The notes beneath the pieces were generated by a model, which worked only from the letters and a program-made list of their open reading frames with translations, searched no databases and was not told where the DNA came from. 64,000 nt of DNA from Isoetes taiwanensis (lineage: Eukaryota; Streptophyta; Lycopodiopsida; Isoetales; Isoetaceae), in the NCBI GenBank assembly GCA_021234155.1, contig JAJEKV010000038.1:9948092-10012091 (forward strand). Reading direction: 5' to 3'. Below are positions 55,261-64,000 of the stretch, piece after piece. The stretch's first letter is position 1, and each line of letters starts with the position of its first letter. The translations under genes and the position numbers were made by a program.

Positions 55261-58211
55261 TAACCCGGGCAGTAAGCCGCCTCACCCGGCAGAACACCCG
55301 TGAGTCGCATTATCAGCTCCCAAGAACTTTTATTGCAGTGCTCTAAGATCGCCCTTTACCTAGGTTGATAGCTCCCGATCGCTTATTGCAGCTCGGCATT
55401 GCCCATACTTAGGTTATCGGGTTCCCCCTAGATTATCAGCATCCGAGGCTAAATCTTTGGGCTTCGAGGATGCATCCGGGGCTTCCTGGGCCGCATGTTA
55501 TGCTCTATCACAGAGCTTGAATCAACGCAGGGATTTCTTGGATTAGAAAGCCCGCCGGTTAAGAAGGAAAAGTGAATGAGAGCGTTTGGACATAACTTAA
55601 CACACGGAGTGATATTTGGAAGCTTAAGGTCGCTTTGAATTCGATCCGTGTGCCGAGTTTGTTTGATGCGGTGTGTATTCTTGAATAGCCGATAGTAGTC
55701 GAAATCTGAGGCAAATGAGGAAAAGTTGCATGGGTTATCTGAATCAATTTGCTAGAGATCAAGCCGTGCATATTGTGAGTCGTGGTAAATCAAGTTGTTG
55801 GAAGAAGCTTTGGCTCTAGAGCCAATTTGTGAAGAGCGTGCCGCCAACCGATTCGAGTGAGACGGGCGGAGAAGATTCGCCCCTTTGCGTAAGTAATTGG
55901 ATTACTATCCACATGCGGATTTTGTGTTTAGGACCGAAGTGCAAGGAGTTGGATTGCCGCATTGAGCACCGCCATCATTTCTAGAGACTGCGATTCAAAA
56001 AAATTGTGTTCTCTGATATCTGCTTGTTGCTTTGTTTTTCTTAACTAGAAATTATTTATTGGGGTGAATCACCAATTTATTTGCTTGAAGAAATCCACTG
56101 TTGTCCGGTGGCGATTGTTGAGGTCGAGTAGGAGGTTGAGACCGATTTTCTTGGGCTCGAATCCCAGGCTCTAATTTCTGTCAATCAAAAGCAGCATGGC
56201 TGTATCTATGGCAAAACGTTTGTGAGAGCGTATCTATGGCAAAGATAAACTTTGAGAGCTTCATCCAAGAACAAAAAAAATTTATAAGGGTTTAGAGAGT
56301 CATGTGCCTGCCGCTGTGCATGGCTGGCTTATTTGCATGGGTATCCATTCTTGTATAGCAAGCCTACTGCGGCTAGTTCATCACCAGGATAAGTTTTTCT
56401 CTCAATGAAGGAAATGATCTGTTGAGCATATGCAAAATCATGATTTTTGAACCGAACACTCTATTTCTCAGGAACCGGCAATAAGGCTTCCTTCTTTCTA
56501 ATCCCTTGTCTCAAACTCTTCTATTTATGCTCTTCTGCCTTTATCCTTTAGATGTCGGATCTGAATAATATATGGCTACGGGTTCTTCAGGCGCCTCTAC
56601 AGATATGTGGAAAAACCGAGGCAGATTCTTGAATTTGAGCAATTCCATCAGATTTTGCAACTGTAGATTACAAAGTAATTAATTTCTTAATTTCGCCTCA
56701 TTCCAGTTGACGCCTTGATCCTTTTGCAATCAGATCGCTCGTTATTGTCTTTTTATACCCAAAATGTGTCATATTTTTTCCACGAATTCACCCGGGCATT
56801 GAAATACGGTCATGTGGGGCACATGCTTATGCCAGCTCAGAAGTTCTCCCGGAAAACTAAAAAACTCAACCCAAAAATCTAACCGGCATTTTGTACCCAG
56901 CAGGAAAAAAATAGCTACGTGTCAATACGATGTAAGAGCACAGAAGAATCGAATCTTCGTAAAAAAAATTATATACATGTAGATTATATTAAACGCATCG
57001 AGAATAGCACCTGAAATGCCTCTTATGAGCAATAAAAGCCTTGCAAATATATGACCATGTTGGCAATGCTATTTCGACTAAGAATATTTGAAACCCATTA
57101 CAATATGATATTCATCTTGGATTAACATAGATTTTTAGTACAGATTGTGACGTGGGTTCCTAGAGGTTAACATGCATATACTCAATTGATACTACCTTTT
57201 CCATAGGATGATTTCTACACTAATTGAAGGCCTATATAAAGACAATCTTCTACTTATATGTTGCAACATCGGGCATGCATTACCAAAATTTTTGAACACC
57301 ATAAAATCTTATTACAACTATTTTAGACTAACACAGACTCAAGATTAATACAAACCCCGTCTTATGCCTGGCAACACCGAGCACACCTTTACTAGTGGTC
57401 CTCTGAAATTATTCTCATTTGTACATCAATGCAGTTACTTAGGAGACCTGGAGATGAGTTTGAACATATAGTGGTAGGATATAACAAAGCTCATGGTCAC
57501 AAATATTTAACATAATGAAAACAAGGTCACCACCTTGTCCTAGATGAAAATTGAAATAAGGCACACCGAGCAACACTAAAAATTAATATCTCTTCCAATG
57601 AAAAACGAGGAATACAACGCCTTGCAACCACATCAGAGGGCATCATCACCTACCGGATGAATGTCTATCTCTAAACAAGCACTCAGGACAACAGATGATG
57701 ACAACGCTAATGAAATTATACAACCATGATCACAAAACGAGCAATCCAATGACAATCGAAAAGGCATATGCTTTTGATGACAAGCTTGCCATAGAATTGT
57801 TTGGAAATATTGATTTCTTTCCAGACCCGCCATATGATGACATTTAATACCCTTATAAACTTCAAATAAAACCTACGATAAAGATATATTGCCTAACGTG
57901 CAATAAGAATAACAAGAAATACATAGGGCAAACAACAACCTTGTCAACTAGGTACAAACAACACAAATCAAAACCAAATCTCAAAATGGCTATCCAATCA
58001 CCTTGCCCTAATTTTCCCCCGCCTTTATTTTCTATAGCCTTTGGCATCCTTTTTGCTAGTTTTTTTTTTTTCAAAAAAAAAAATAACATCTCCCATAACA
58101 CACCCAAAACATCTCCCATAATTGGCTATCTTAACAATTGTCATGGGTATGCATTGAATTAAGGGTACAATCCCAATTGTTCTTGCAAACCCTCATTCTT
58201 TCTAGCTAATT
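55261..58211. other. No gene recognised
   Basis: About 3 kb with only short frames on either strand. No splice-linked exons, transposon domains or RNA genes that I can support. Confidence 0.4.
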
Positions 58212-58239
58212 AACAAGATTGCGAATTAAACGGGAGCAA
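58212..58239 (+). repeat. Left terminal inverted repeat of large transposon
   Basis: AACAAGATTGCGAATTAAAC then GGGAGC. It differs from the left TIR of the 4.6-kb element at only two positions in the first 25. It is preceded by CTAATT. Confidence 0.85.
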
Positions 58240-58589
58240 ATCATCTAAAACGAGAGCAAAAGGAATATTCCTCAAAGATTCCCTTTTTTTACAAAAAGGG
58301 GATAAAACGAGGTTAAAAAAAAAAAAGATGCATGAAATTCTATTTTGACCCCCCTCCCCCCCAAATGACTAATTTTTTTGTGCAACGAAAGAATTGACTT
58401 TTTAAAGTGTCACTTTTCTTAGCAAATAGAATGTTCTTGAAGTATGTTTCAGAGAGAGAAACACTAATTTCGTGAGGATAAAATATTTAACAAAAAAATT
58501 AAGTAAGTCCTCAGAATCTAAAACCTGTAGTATTCTCAAAATTTGAAGATAGAATCTTCATATTCACATGCAAAATTTACAGTCTTTTT

Positions 58590-59147
58590 CTAAGACTCGC
58601 TTATGTACAAAAGTGTGAGGAGTGATGAGAGGGATCCAGGGATGTCATCATATTCATTTATGCCATCCTCATCACCTTCACTTCTTTCACTGTCACTCGA
58701 GGAAGTGCTTGAGTTATCTTCCTCATCATCACTATCAACCGATGGTGAAGCATTGCCACCACCACTCCCTTCTTCATCCTCTTCTTCGTAATTACAAGCT
58801 TTTTTAAGCAAATTGATAGTCCTCTGGCGTAGACGATTGTCAGATTTCAATTTAAAATCATAGCACAATATAGTCACGTCATTAAGATTCAGCTCATCCC
58901 TACAACCCATCTTCTTGGACTTTCTCCCTTTTCCTTGGCTTCTCATTTCTAACTCATATCTACCTTCAAAAGCATTTTCTGAGCGTGTTGCAAGCCAATG
59001 AATCTTGAGTTTAGTGACTAAGCCTTCCTCTTTGACTGTGTCAAGCACTTTTTCTATCCAGAAAGGTCGACCTTTGTCATCCTCCTCGGTTGGAAGAGCA
59101 ATCAAAGATACCTTTGGTAATTTCGCGGATATTACCATGAGGCTCAT
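58590..59147 (-). CDS. Large transposon minus gene, C-terminal part
   Basis: A clean 185-codon frame that ends about 380 bp from the left TIR. The first half has VSLIALPTEEDDKGRPFWIE, then KVLDTVKEEGLVTKLKIHW, then GRYELEM. This pattern (bulky residues, FW-x-KVL…V-x-HW…G-x-Y) is like the BAH/adaptor-like module at the end of several plant transposon proteins. A basic patch (GKGRKSKKMG) follows, then LNDVTILCYDFKLKSDNRLR and a very acidic Ser/Asp/Glu tail. It is probably the C-terminal exon or segment of the DUF7869-like protein read from 61 kb leftwards. The first Met is probably internal and not a true start. Confidence 0.6.
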   Translation of the reverse strand: MSLMVISAKLPKVSLIALPTEEDDKGRPFWIEKVLDTVKEEGLVTKLKIHWLATRSENAFEGRYELEMRSQGKGRKSKKMGCRDELNLNDVTILCYDFKLKSDNRLRQRTINLLKKACNYEEEDEEGSGGGNASPSVDSDDEEDNSSTSSSDSERSEGDEDGINEYDDIPGSLSSLLTLLYISES

Positions 59148-59204
59148 TCCTGCGTCTTGGTCCGAGGTACATGACTCGATCCTCGTCTTCTTCTACTGCA
59201 GGTG

Positions 59205-61010
59205 CTAATGTAGCATTGCTTGGACCTGCTTGGTGCTGGGGTTGATGGAAGGTGTTAGGCATTGAAATGATTCTTGCAACTGTCTTAGAGCTATATTTTG
59301 TACAATAATTTTCTGTTCGAGAAAGAAATTACTCCACCACATCCGATCTTCTTCTAAGAAGTACTTAAAGCCTGAGGAAATTCCATTTTCAATGGCTTTT
59401 AAGGATGACACCGGGTACTTTTCTTTCCGCTTGGACTCCTTAGGATTTTTGAGAGGAAGTTGCTCAAAGACGTTCTATGAATGAAGTGTCCGGAATATAT
59501 TTAAGGAAGCGTAATCCTCTCGTGGACTCGGTCCTTAGTTGTGGTATTCTTCTACCCCTCAGAAGAAGCTTTGACAATCCTTCAAGTAGAACTTGATGTG
59601 ATGTTGAAAGGTGAGATTGAACTTGTTCACGCCTTGTTCTCTGTGTCTCAACGTTGAGAGAAAAAAACAAACTCTCTGAAATCAGCAGATCTCTTTAAGA
59701 AGATCGATCACCGAGTGGGAGTGTAAGAATCTTCAATAATTCGAACTAAAGTAGGAATAGAAAAAGCCTTCTTCCTTCTAAGGCGCCACGTAAAATCTTC
59801 TTGAACATTTGGTCAATCGACACGAAAGTGTGGCCTACAAGTAAGAAACCGAGCTTCCACTTTTCTAAAAATCCCTAGCTCCACTAACATGGCACGATGC
59901 ATAAAGAGTGTTTGATTCTTGTTCTCCCTTGTAGTATTGTCAAGTTGCGTAAAGCACCGGTGGTAATTCTTTGTTGCTCGCCGACAGGACCTTGTTAAGA
60001 ATTGTAATTGTGAGGTTTGGGTCACCATGCAAGTTTGGATACGTCAAAAATACTTTGCACTTTAGACTTCCTTTGAAGACCATAGCTCCTACAAGGTGGA
60101 CCTTAACAAAACATTCCTCCGGCACATCTTTAGGAATGTTCAAGAAATGCGGTAGAGTGTTTTTTTTTGGTCCATTCCATCAATCACAAATGACATATAT
60201 TGCAAAGTGGACGTTCAAGAGCTTTTTTTTACGTCAGGCTTGGCAAGCTTTCTTCTCTCTCACGCTTGGTGTTCACGATGTCCGCAAGGTTACGTTGCAC
60301 AATATCTCGTAGAAGAAATCAGGTCAAAGCATTTTCTTTAAAACAAGTGAGAGATTGGAGAACATGAGCTTACTTCTTTTCGACCTCTGCTTTTTGGTTC
60401 TCGTTGACTCTTTAATTTCAAGACACCTTGAGCAAAACGGACATTCTATGTCTCCCCGGGAATTTTCACAAGACCGAATTCACTTTTCCACGCCCGGTGA
60501 AGTGTGAGTAAGGGATGTCTTGAAACCGAAGTGCAAGTCTCTTTGTATTCATTAAAAACATCTTTTTGGTGATGTTATCATCCAAATGATACATGTTGTT
60601 GTTAGGCGCCTTCTCACACATTTTTTCTCTAAAATATTTCTCCATCCATGACACAAAGAAGAAGGGCATGCATGGTTACAACTCTTCTTGGTCCACAATG
60701 ATCATCAATTCTTTGGATTTTTGTCCGATCTTTTTTGTGTATTCCCCGGTGGACCCTAAACGATGGACAACCATAAAGCATTTTCGCAAACTTCTTCACG
60801 GTTAATGTAGTGCAAGAAGGTGATGCGGTCCTGGTCTTACATGATAGGCCAAGTAGGTATTCTCGTCAGCCAATGTCATTGAACAGAAGTTGTCTCTAAT
60901 TGCTCGTAATTTAGACATGTTAAATTTGTTGATACAACCCAATGAGCAGCATTTAGTTCTTAAAGTCTTCTCATTTTATGCTCGTCCATAAGGTTTCTTC
61001 TTCTTACGGA
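59205..61010 (-). pseudogene. DUF7869-like putative transposase core, broken frames
   Basis: Reading right to left: CCSLGCINKFNMSKL (about 60955-60910), a Cys-containing N-terminal segment; ITKKDVFNEYKETC in a shifted frame (about 60560); VKVHLVGAMVFKGSLKCK and FLTYPNLHGDPNLTITILNK (60110-60000); PPVLYAT then QLDNTTRENKNQTLF (about 59965-59900); and AMLVELGIFRKV. In the family I know as DUF7869 the same order holds: a strand containing D/H, then QLDNxxxENKN, then LLVExGIFxxV and finally GHTHxxID. Here the last motif is only hinted at (59820). The fold is presumed nuclease-like, so a transposase role is inference. Many breaks coincide with CG-containing positions of the kind that are unreliable here. 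Confidence 0.55.
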
Positions 61011-61185
61011 GGGAGCATGCTCTCAAACCATAATCCACCTTGAATTTCTTGGTGGACCTGGCCGGAGAATGTGTAATCTCGCTGCACCTCTCTCGTGTCT
61101 TCATCTTCCAAAGAGTTCTACTACTGGGGTGACCTCCTCTACCCTTAGTGGTGTGCTTGTAGAGGAGAACAAACCTGACGTGAAG

Positions 61186-61791
61186 TCAATCCGGATAAGG
61201 CTGAGGTACAGTGTTGAATGAAGGATATGGGCCACCATATGAAGTGCCAGCGAATGTTGTTGCAGCTTCTTCACAAGGAGTTCGTTCGAACATGTCTCTT
61301 ACAGCCAACTGAAATTCTACAAACCCATGTGTCACGGTTGTGTGAAGAGGAGTAGATGCTGCAAGGTCATCTTCATTTGTAGTGAAATCGTGGTGGGAGA
61401 AGCGATGGAGAATCTCGCGGTCTTCGGAACCTGCTGTATTCCTTGTTTGTGTAAGTGAAGAAGGAGAAACTACAAATGGCTGAGGTAGTCTGTTCCAAAA
61501 AATTTGCTGAGGTCGAGCCTTTGTAGTGTCGGGGGATGGTACAAATGGTGGTGGAAGATTGCTACGTACAACAGGTGAGGCTGTGAAAGGACTTGGAGAG
61601 GGTTGGAAAGGTGGTGGCAGTCTACTAGTTACTGGACTGGGAGTGTCTTCGAGAAGCAACAAAAACCTTGCCGAGGTAGGAGTTGAAGAAGCATCCCCGC
61701 CTTGTGTTCCCTCTGATGTAGAGGTACTTGGGGAAACAAATGGTGGTGGAAGTTTGTTTACGAAGCGGTTAACCATGTTAAGCAACTGCAA
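61186..61791 (-). CDS. Proline-rich protein with LPPPF repeats
   Basis: A 201-codon clean frame. It has five to six copies of an (N/S)-(R/K)-LPPPF-(V/Q)-x-SP motif: NKLPPPFVSPST, SRLPPPFQPSPS, SNLPPPFVPSPD, NRLPQPFVVSPS. They are separated by Ser/Thr-rich linkers; the C-terminal part contains HGFVEFQLAVRDMFER. It lies upstream of and on the same strand as the DUF7869-like core, so it is probably the N-terminal region of the same gene or a first exon. LPPPF repeats suggest a disordered protein-interaction segment. No known domain is recognised. Confidence 0.55.
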   Translation of the reverse strand: MQLLNMVNRFVNKLPPPFVSPSTSTSEGTQGGDASSTPTSARFLLLLEDTPSPVTSRLPPPFQPSPSPFTASPVVRSNLPPPFVPSPDTTKARPQQIFWNRLPQPFVVSPSSLTQTRNTAGSEDREILHRFSHHDFTTNEDDLAASTPLHTTVTHGFVEFQLAVRDMFERTPCEEAATTFAGTSYGGPYPSFNTVPQPYPD

Positions 61792-61837
61792 AAAATTGTG
61801 GACTTGTCAGTAACTCAAAAGGCAGTTGGACTAAACA

Positions 61838-62390
61838 TATTCGAGAATACAAAAAACTATTCCAGAATACTTTTTGGTGTGCAGCATCCTATTCCAGAAT
61901 ACACTTGTCCACACTGTTTGGACAAGACGTATTCCACCTCACATAGAAAAACATGACTGACAGTGGCCTACCTTTAAAAAGGAAATTTGAGCCCGCGTGT
62001 ATTCCGCTGGGGAGTTTTTAGTCGTCACCGAAAGCCCGATCTATATTGCTTTGTCAGATTCCAATTTACATAGCGAAAATAATAAACAGGTAAGCATGTA
62101 AAGTACATAGTACATCCTTCGTGTGCTTGCTGATTTCCTTTTGAAGGCCAAAGTGTATTCCGGAATACACTCTGCCCTTCAGTCGAAGAGCAGAGTGTAT
62201 TCCGACACACTCGAAAGTGTATTCGGAATACACTCGCTTCTTCGGGCCAAGTGCAAAGTGTATTCAAATACACTCGCTTCTTCTCGACTGAAGTGCAAAA
62301 CACTTTGCCCTTTGACTGAAGGGCAAAGTGTATTCTAGAATACACTTTACCTTCTTGTGTGAGCAAAGTGTATTCCAGAATACACTTTGC
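61838..62390. repeat. Palindrome array in the divergent intergenic gap
   Basis: At least nine copies or part copies of the palindrome GTGTATTCNNGAATACAC, with outer AAAG/CTTT extended to GCAAAG…CTTTGC. Examples: 62325-62348 is a perfect 24-bp palindrome (centre TTCTAGAA) and 62363-62390 nearly so (TTCCAGAA). Others: 61840, 61858, 61890, 62150, 62196 (part), 62215, 62258 (part). A further copy lies at 62560. The array sits between the two divergent coding regions, where a shared promoter would be. Confidence 0.85.
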
Positions 62391-62748
62391 CTGTCTCATT
62401 GAAAACACTGGTTGTTTTTAGCTTAAACATACCATTTTTTTGCTTAAACATACCACTTTTTAGTCCAATTAAAGCACAAAAAATCGAGTTTTTTCGACAA
62501 TATTTTTGCTTTTTTTCCTGTTTTTTGCTGGCCTTTAGGGCACAAGATTAGCAAAGTTATTCTGGAATACAGTTTTCGTCCTATTTCAAGTCTTAACAGT
62601 GTTGTTCTAAACATCTCAGTGGCAGGCAAGAAGGAAGCAAGAGGGCACCAAAAAAAACTCTGGCCACACCCAATGAAGCAGATCACCGACATCGGACAAA
62701 CTGCGATTTAATTTAAAATTTTCAAACGCAGTTGGTTCAGAACTGTGG

Positions 62749-63138
62749 GTGCGCGGGCGAAAAAATACAAAGATTCTCACATTCTTACACGTTTGCAAGA
62801 GCGCTGGCAATAAACGGTACGCGGAATCCGAGTTCCTCAACCTCGGGACAATAAAAGATGTCTCCGAGGTTGCCGGACAAGGAGGTCAGGTGGGGAGGAT
62901 ATCCTTCAAGACCTCCCAGGGCTACATCGTTGTAGACATTGCAACCTTTAGAATTGTCAGCGTGCAACCACCGGCGCTGTACAAATTCATTTCACATTAC
63001 CGGACAAAATGTAGCCTGGCTTCAATTATTAGACAGGTTTGTTCTAGTACGAGCGAGGACTTTCCTGTCAGTGAGTCTGAGAAAGAAGAAGAAGGTGGAA
63101 AATCATCACCTTCCCCAAGCACTTCTGGGAGGGAATGA
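62749..63138 (+). CDS. Large transposon plus gene, first part
   Basis: A 129-codon open frame: ESEFLNLGTIKDVSEVAG, then GRISFKTSQGYIVVDIATFR, then CSLASIIRQVCS and an acidic Ser/Glu tail. It resembles ordinary globular protein followed by a disordered linker. I do not recognise the domain. It is transcribed away from the palindrome array and from the DUF7869-like gene. Its start is uncertain: the Met at 62749 is the first in the frame, but the conserved part begins about 25 codons later. Confidence 0.45.
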   Translation: MRGRKNTKILTFLHVCKSAGNKRYAESEFLNLGTIKDVSEVAGQGGQVGRISFKTSQGYIVVDIATFRIVSVQPPALYKFISHYRTKCSLASIIRQVCSSTSEDFPVSESEKEEEGGKSSPSPSTSGRE

Positions 63139-64000
63139 GATGAAACACGGAAGAAGAAGTAGAGGAAGAGGCCCCAGAGCAGCCAAAGAAACTTAGCAGG
63201 CCAAGAGACACCATAGCCGCTAAGGAGCCAAAGAAGTTTGAAAGTACATCGCCTTGAAATTGTAGAGCTCCCCGAGAAAAGCACAAAGAAAAGAAAGGGC
63301 AAAGGAAAAGCACCCGGGGTAGCAATTAAAGAAAAGAAAGTTGATAAGACCTCCGAAAGAATGGAGGTAATAAATAGAGATAAATTTGTACAAGGGGTGA
63401 TCTATCTTCCTCGCGGACTTGCATGAGGCTGCCCCTCAAGAATGAAGTCGGTGAAAGGCCACTTCAAAGTTCGAAAGATTTATGCCGACCACTTAAGGAA
63501 CCCGGCGACGTAATCGAGCAATCCAAATGCTCATGTGGCCCCAATAGTTGTCCTTGTTGATGGGATCAATGCACATCCCCCGTAACTATGACGCAGAAAA
63601 TGCGCACATATACACTCACTACGCCCCGGAGGAAACCATAGCTTCAAGGCAAGAAGGCAAATTGCATACAAAGAGAAGAAAAAACCCCTGTGTACCTCTC
63701 CGCCCCGTATGCCAAGCATCGTGGTCTTACCGATGAAGAAGTTTAAAATCATTGCCAACACCCACAATGCCGACAACGAAAGTACAAGCTAAAGATGAGC
63801 TTCACGACAAGATTCGCTTTATGCAATGGAGTATATTATATTTAAAGAAAAATATGGAGAAGATTTAAAGAAACCAAAGATACTCTTTAGAACTCAAGGA
63901 AGCGCGGCGCTGTAGGAGTGTTTGCCTCAAGTATGATGAGGCTAATAAACGGCAGTCTCTCATACCACATGACAACTGGTTTCAACTAGCCTTCAGAGAC
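63139..64000 (+). pseudogene. Large transposon plus gene, continuing part, broken
   Basis: Plus-strand pieces in changing frames continue the preceding region: a Lys/Glu/Pro-rich stretch (KEPKKFESTS, KRKGKGKAPG), then RDKFVQGVIYLPRGLA (63380-63425), KGHFKVRKIYADHL (63455-63495), HVAPIVVLVDGINAHP (about 63530-63580), IVVLPMKKFKIIANTHNADN (about 63715-63780) and IIFKEKYGEDLKKPKILFRT. These look like one conserved protein interrupted by frame shifts and running past the window end. I do not recognise the family. Confidence 0.4.

Larger units (their letters stand above)
58212..64000. mobile_element. Large TIR transposon with two divergent coding regions
   Basis: The left end AACAAGATTGCGAATTAAAC and the next ~270 bp match the left end of the 4.6-kb transposon at 33613, including GGAATATTCC, AAAGATTCCCTTT, a CCCCCC-rich run and TTTTTTTGTGCAA. 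Inside lie a minus-strand coding region (58590-about 61790) and a plus-strand one (about 62750 to the window end), separated by an array of the same GTGTATTCNNGAATACAC palindromes found in the 4.6-kb element. No right end is seen, so the element is at least 5.8 kb and continues past the window. The minus-strand gene encodes a protein with DUF7869-like motifs, a plausible transposase. Confidence 0.7.

Noticed and set aside
61838-62390. CRISPR-like array
   Set aside because: Repeats are palindromic with irregular spacing and related spacers, and the DNA is from a plant nuclear genome.

Overview
This window is nuclear DNA of a land plant with a large, repeat-rich genome. The evidence is Ty1/copia and Ty3/gypsy LTR retrotransposons primed by initiator-methionine tRNA, a spliced plant-type DEK chromatin gene, a PPR remnant and several LINE families. 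The LINE with an EEP nuclease and CCHC tail, and a DNA transposon carrying a DUF7869-like protein, lean towards a non-flowering plant such as a fern, but that is inference. Only one gene can be named with confidence: a DEK-like gene at about 22.4-25.8 kb.

Left part (1-14.3 kb): an unrecognised minus-strand coding relic, a 5'-truncated histone H3 pseudogene, then a gypsy-type element. The element has two ~1.55 kb LTRs, a primer-binding site and a polypurine tract, but an interior with no recognisable coding. It contains two tRNA-like SINE heads and a minisatellite. A diverged LTR of a related element follows in the opposite orientation. Middle-left (15.4-28 kb): one exon of an unknown gene, a tandem duplication, an L1-like LINE tail, a PPR relic and the DEK gene.

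Middle (28-47.6 kb): a decayed LINE, then a minus-strand copia structure LTR-internal-LTR-internal-LTR flanked by a 211-bp direct duplication of host DNA. One recombination between two copia insertions 211 bp apart explains both the shared middle LTR and the duplication. The left copia unit is split by a 4.6-kb DNA transposon with ~25-bp terminal inverted repeats, a 4-bp TAAG duplication, arrays of a GTGTATTCNNGAATACAC palindrome and a captured LRR-gene fragment. The empty site is preserved in the right copia unit.

Right part (47.6-64 kb): two LINE 3' ends, three foldback elements, one possible exon, long stretches without genes, and from 58,212 a larger transposon whose left end matches the 4.6-kb element. 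It carries a minus-strand gene with DUF7869-like motifs, a plus-strand reading region that starts on the other side, and the same palindrome array in the gap between them. It runs off the window. This looks like a two-gene autonomous element with a non-autonomous partner 20 kb away.

Caution for users: the copies of repeats differ from each other disproportionately at CTG/CAG positions, often by small indels, and DEK exons carry single-base indels at homopolymers. Both look like consensus errors of long-read data, so many reading-frame breaks in this window may not be biological.
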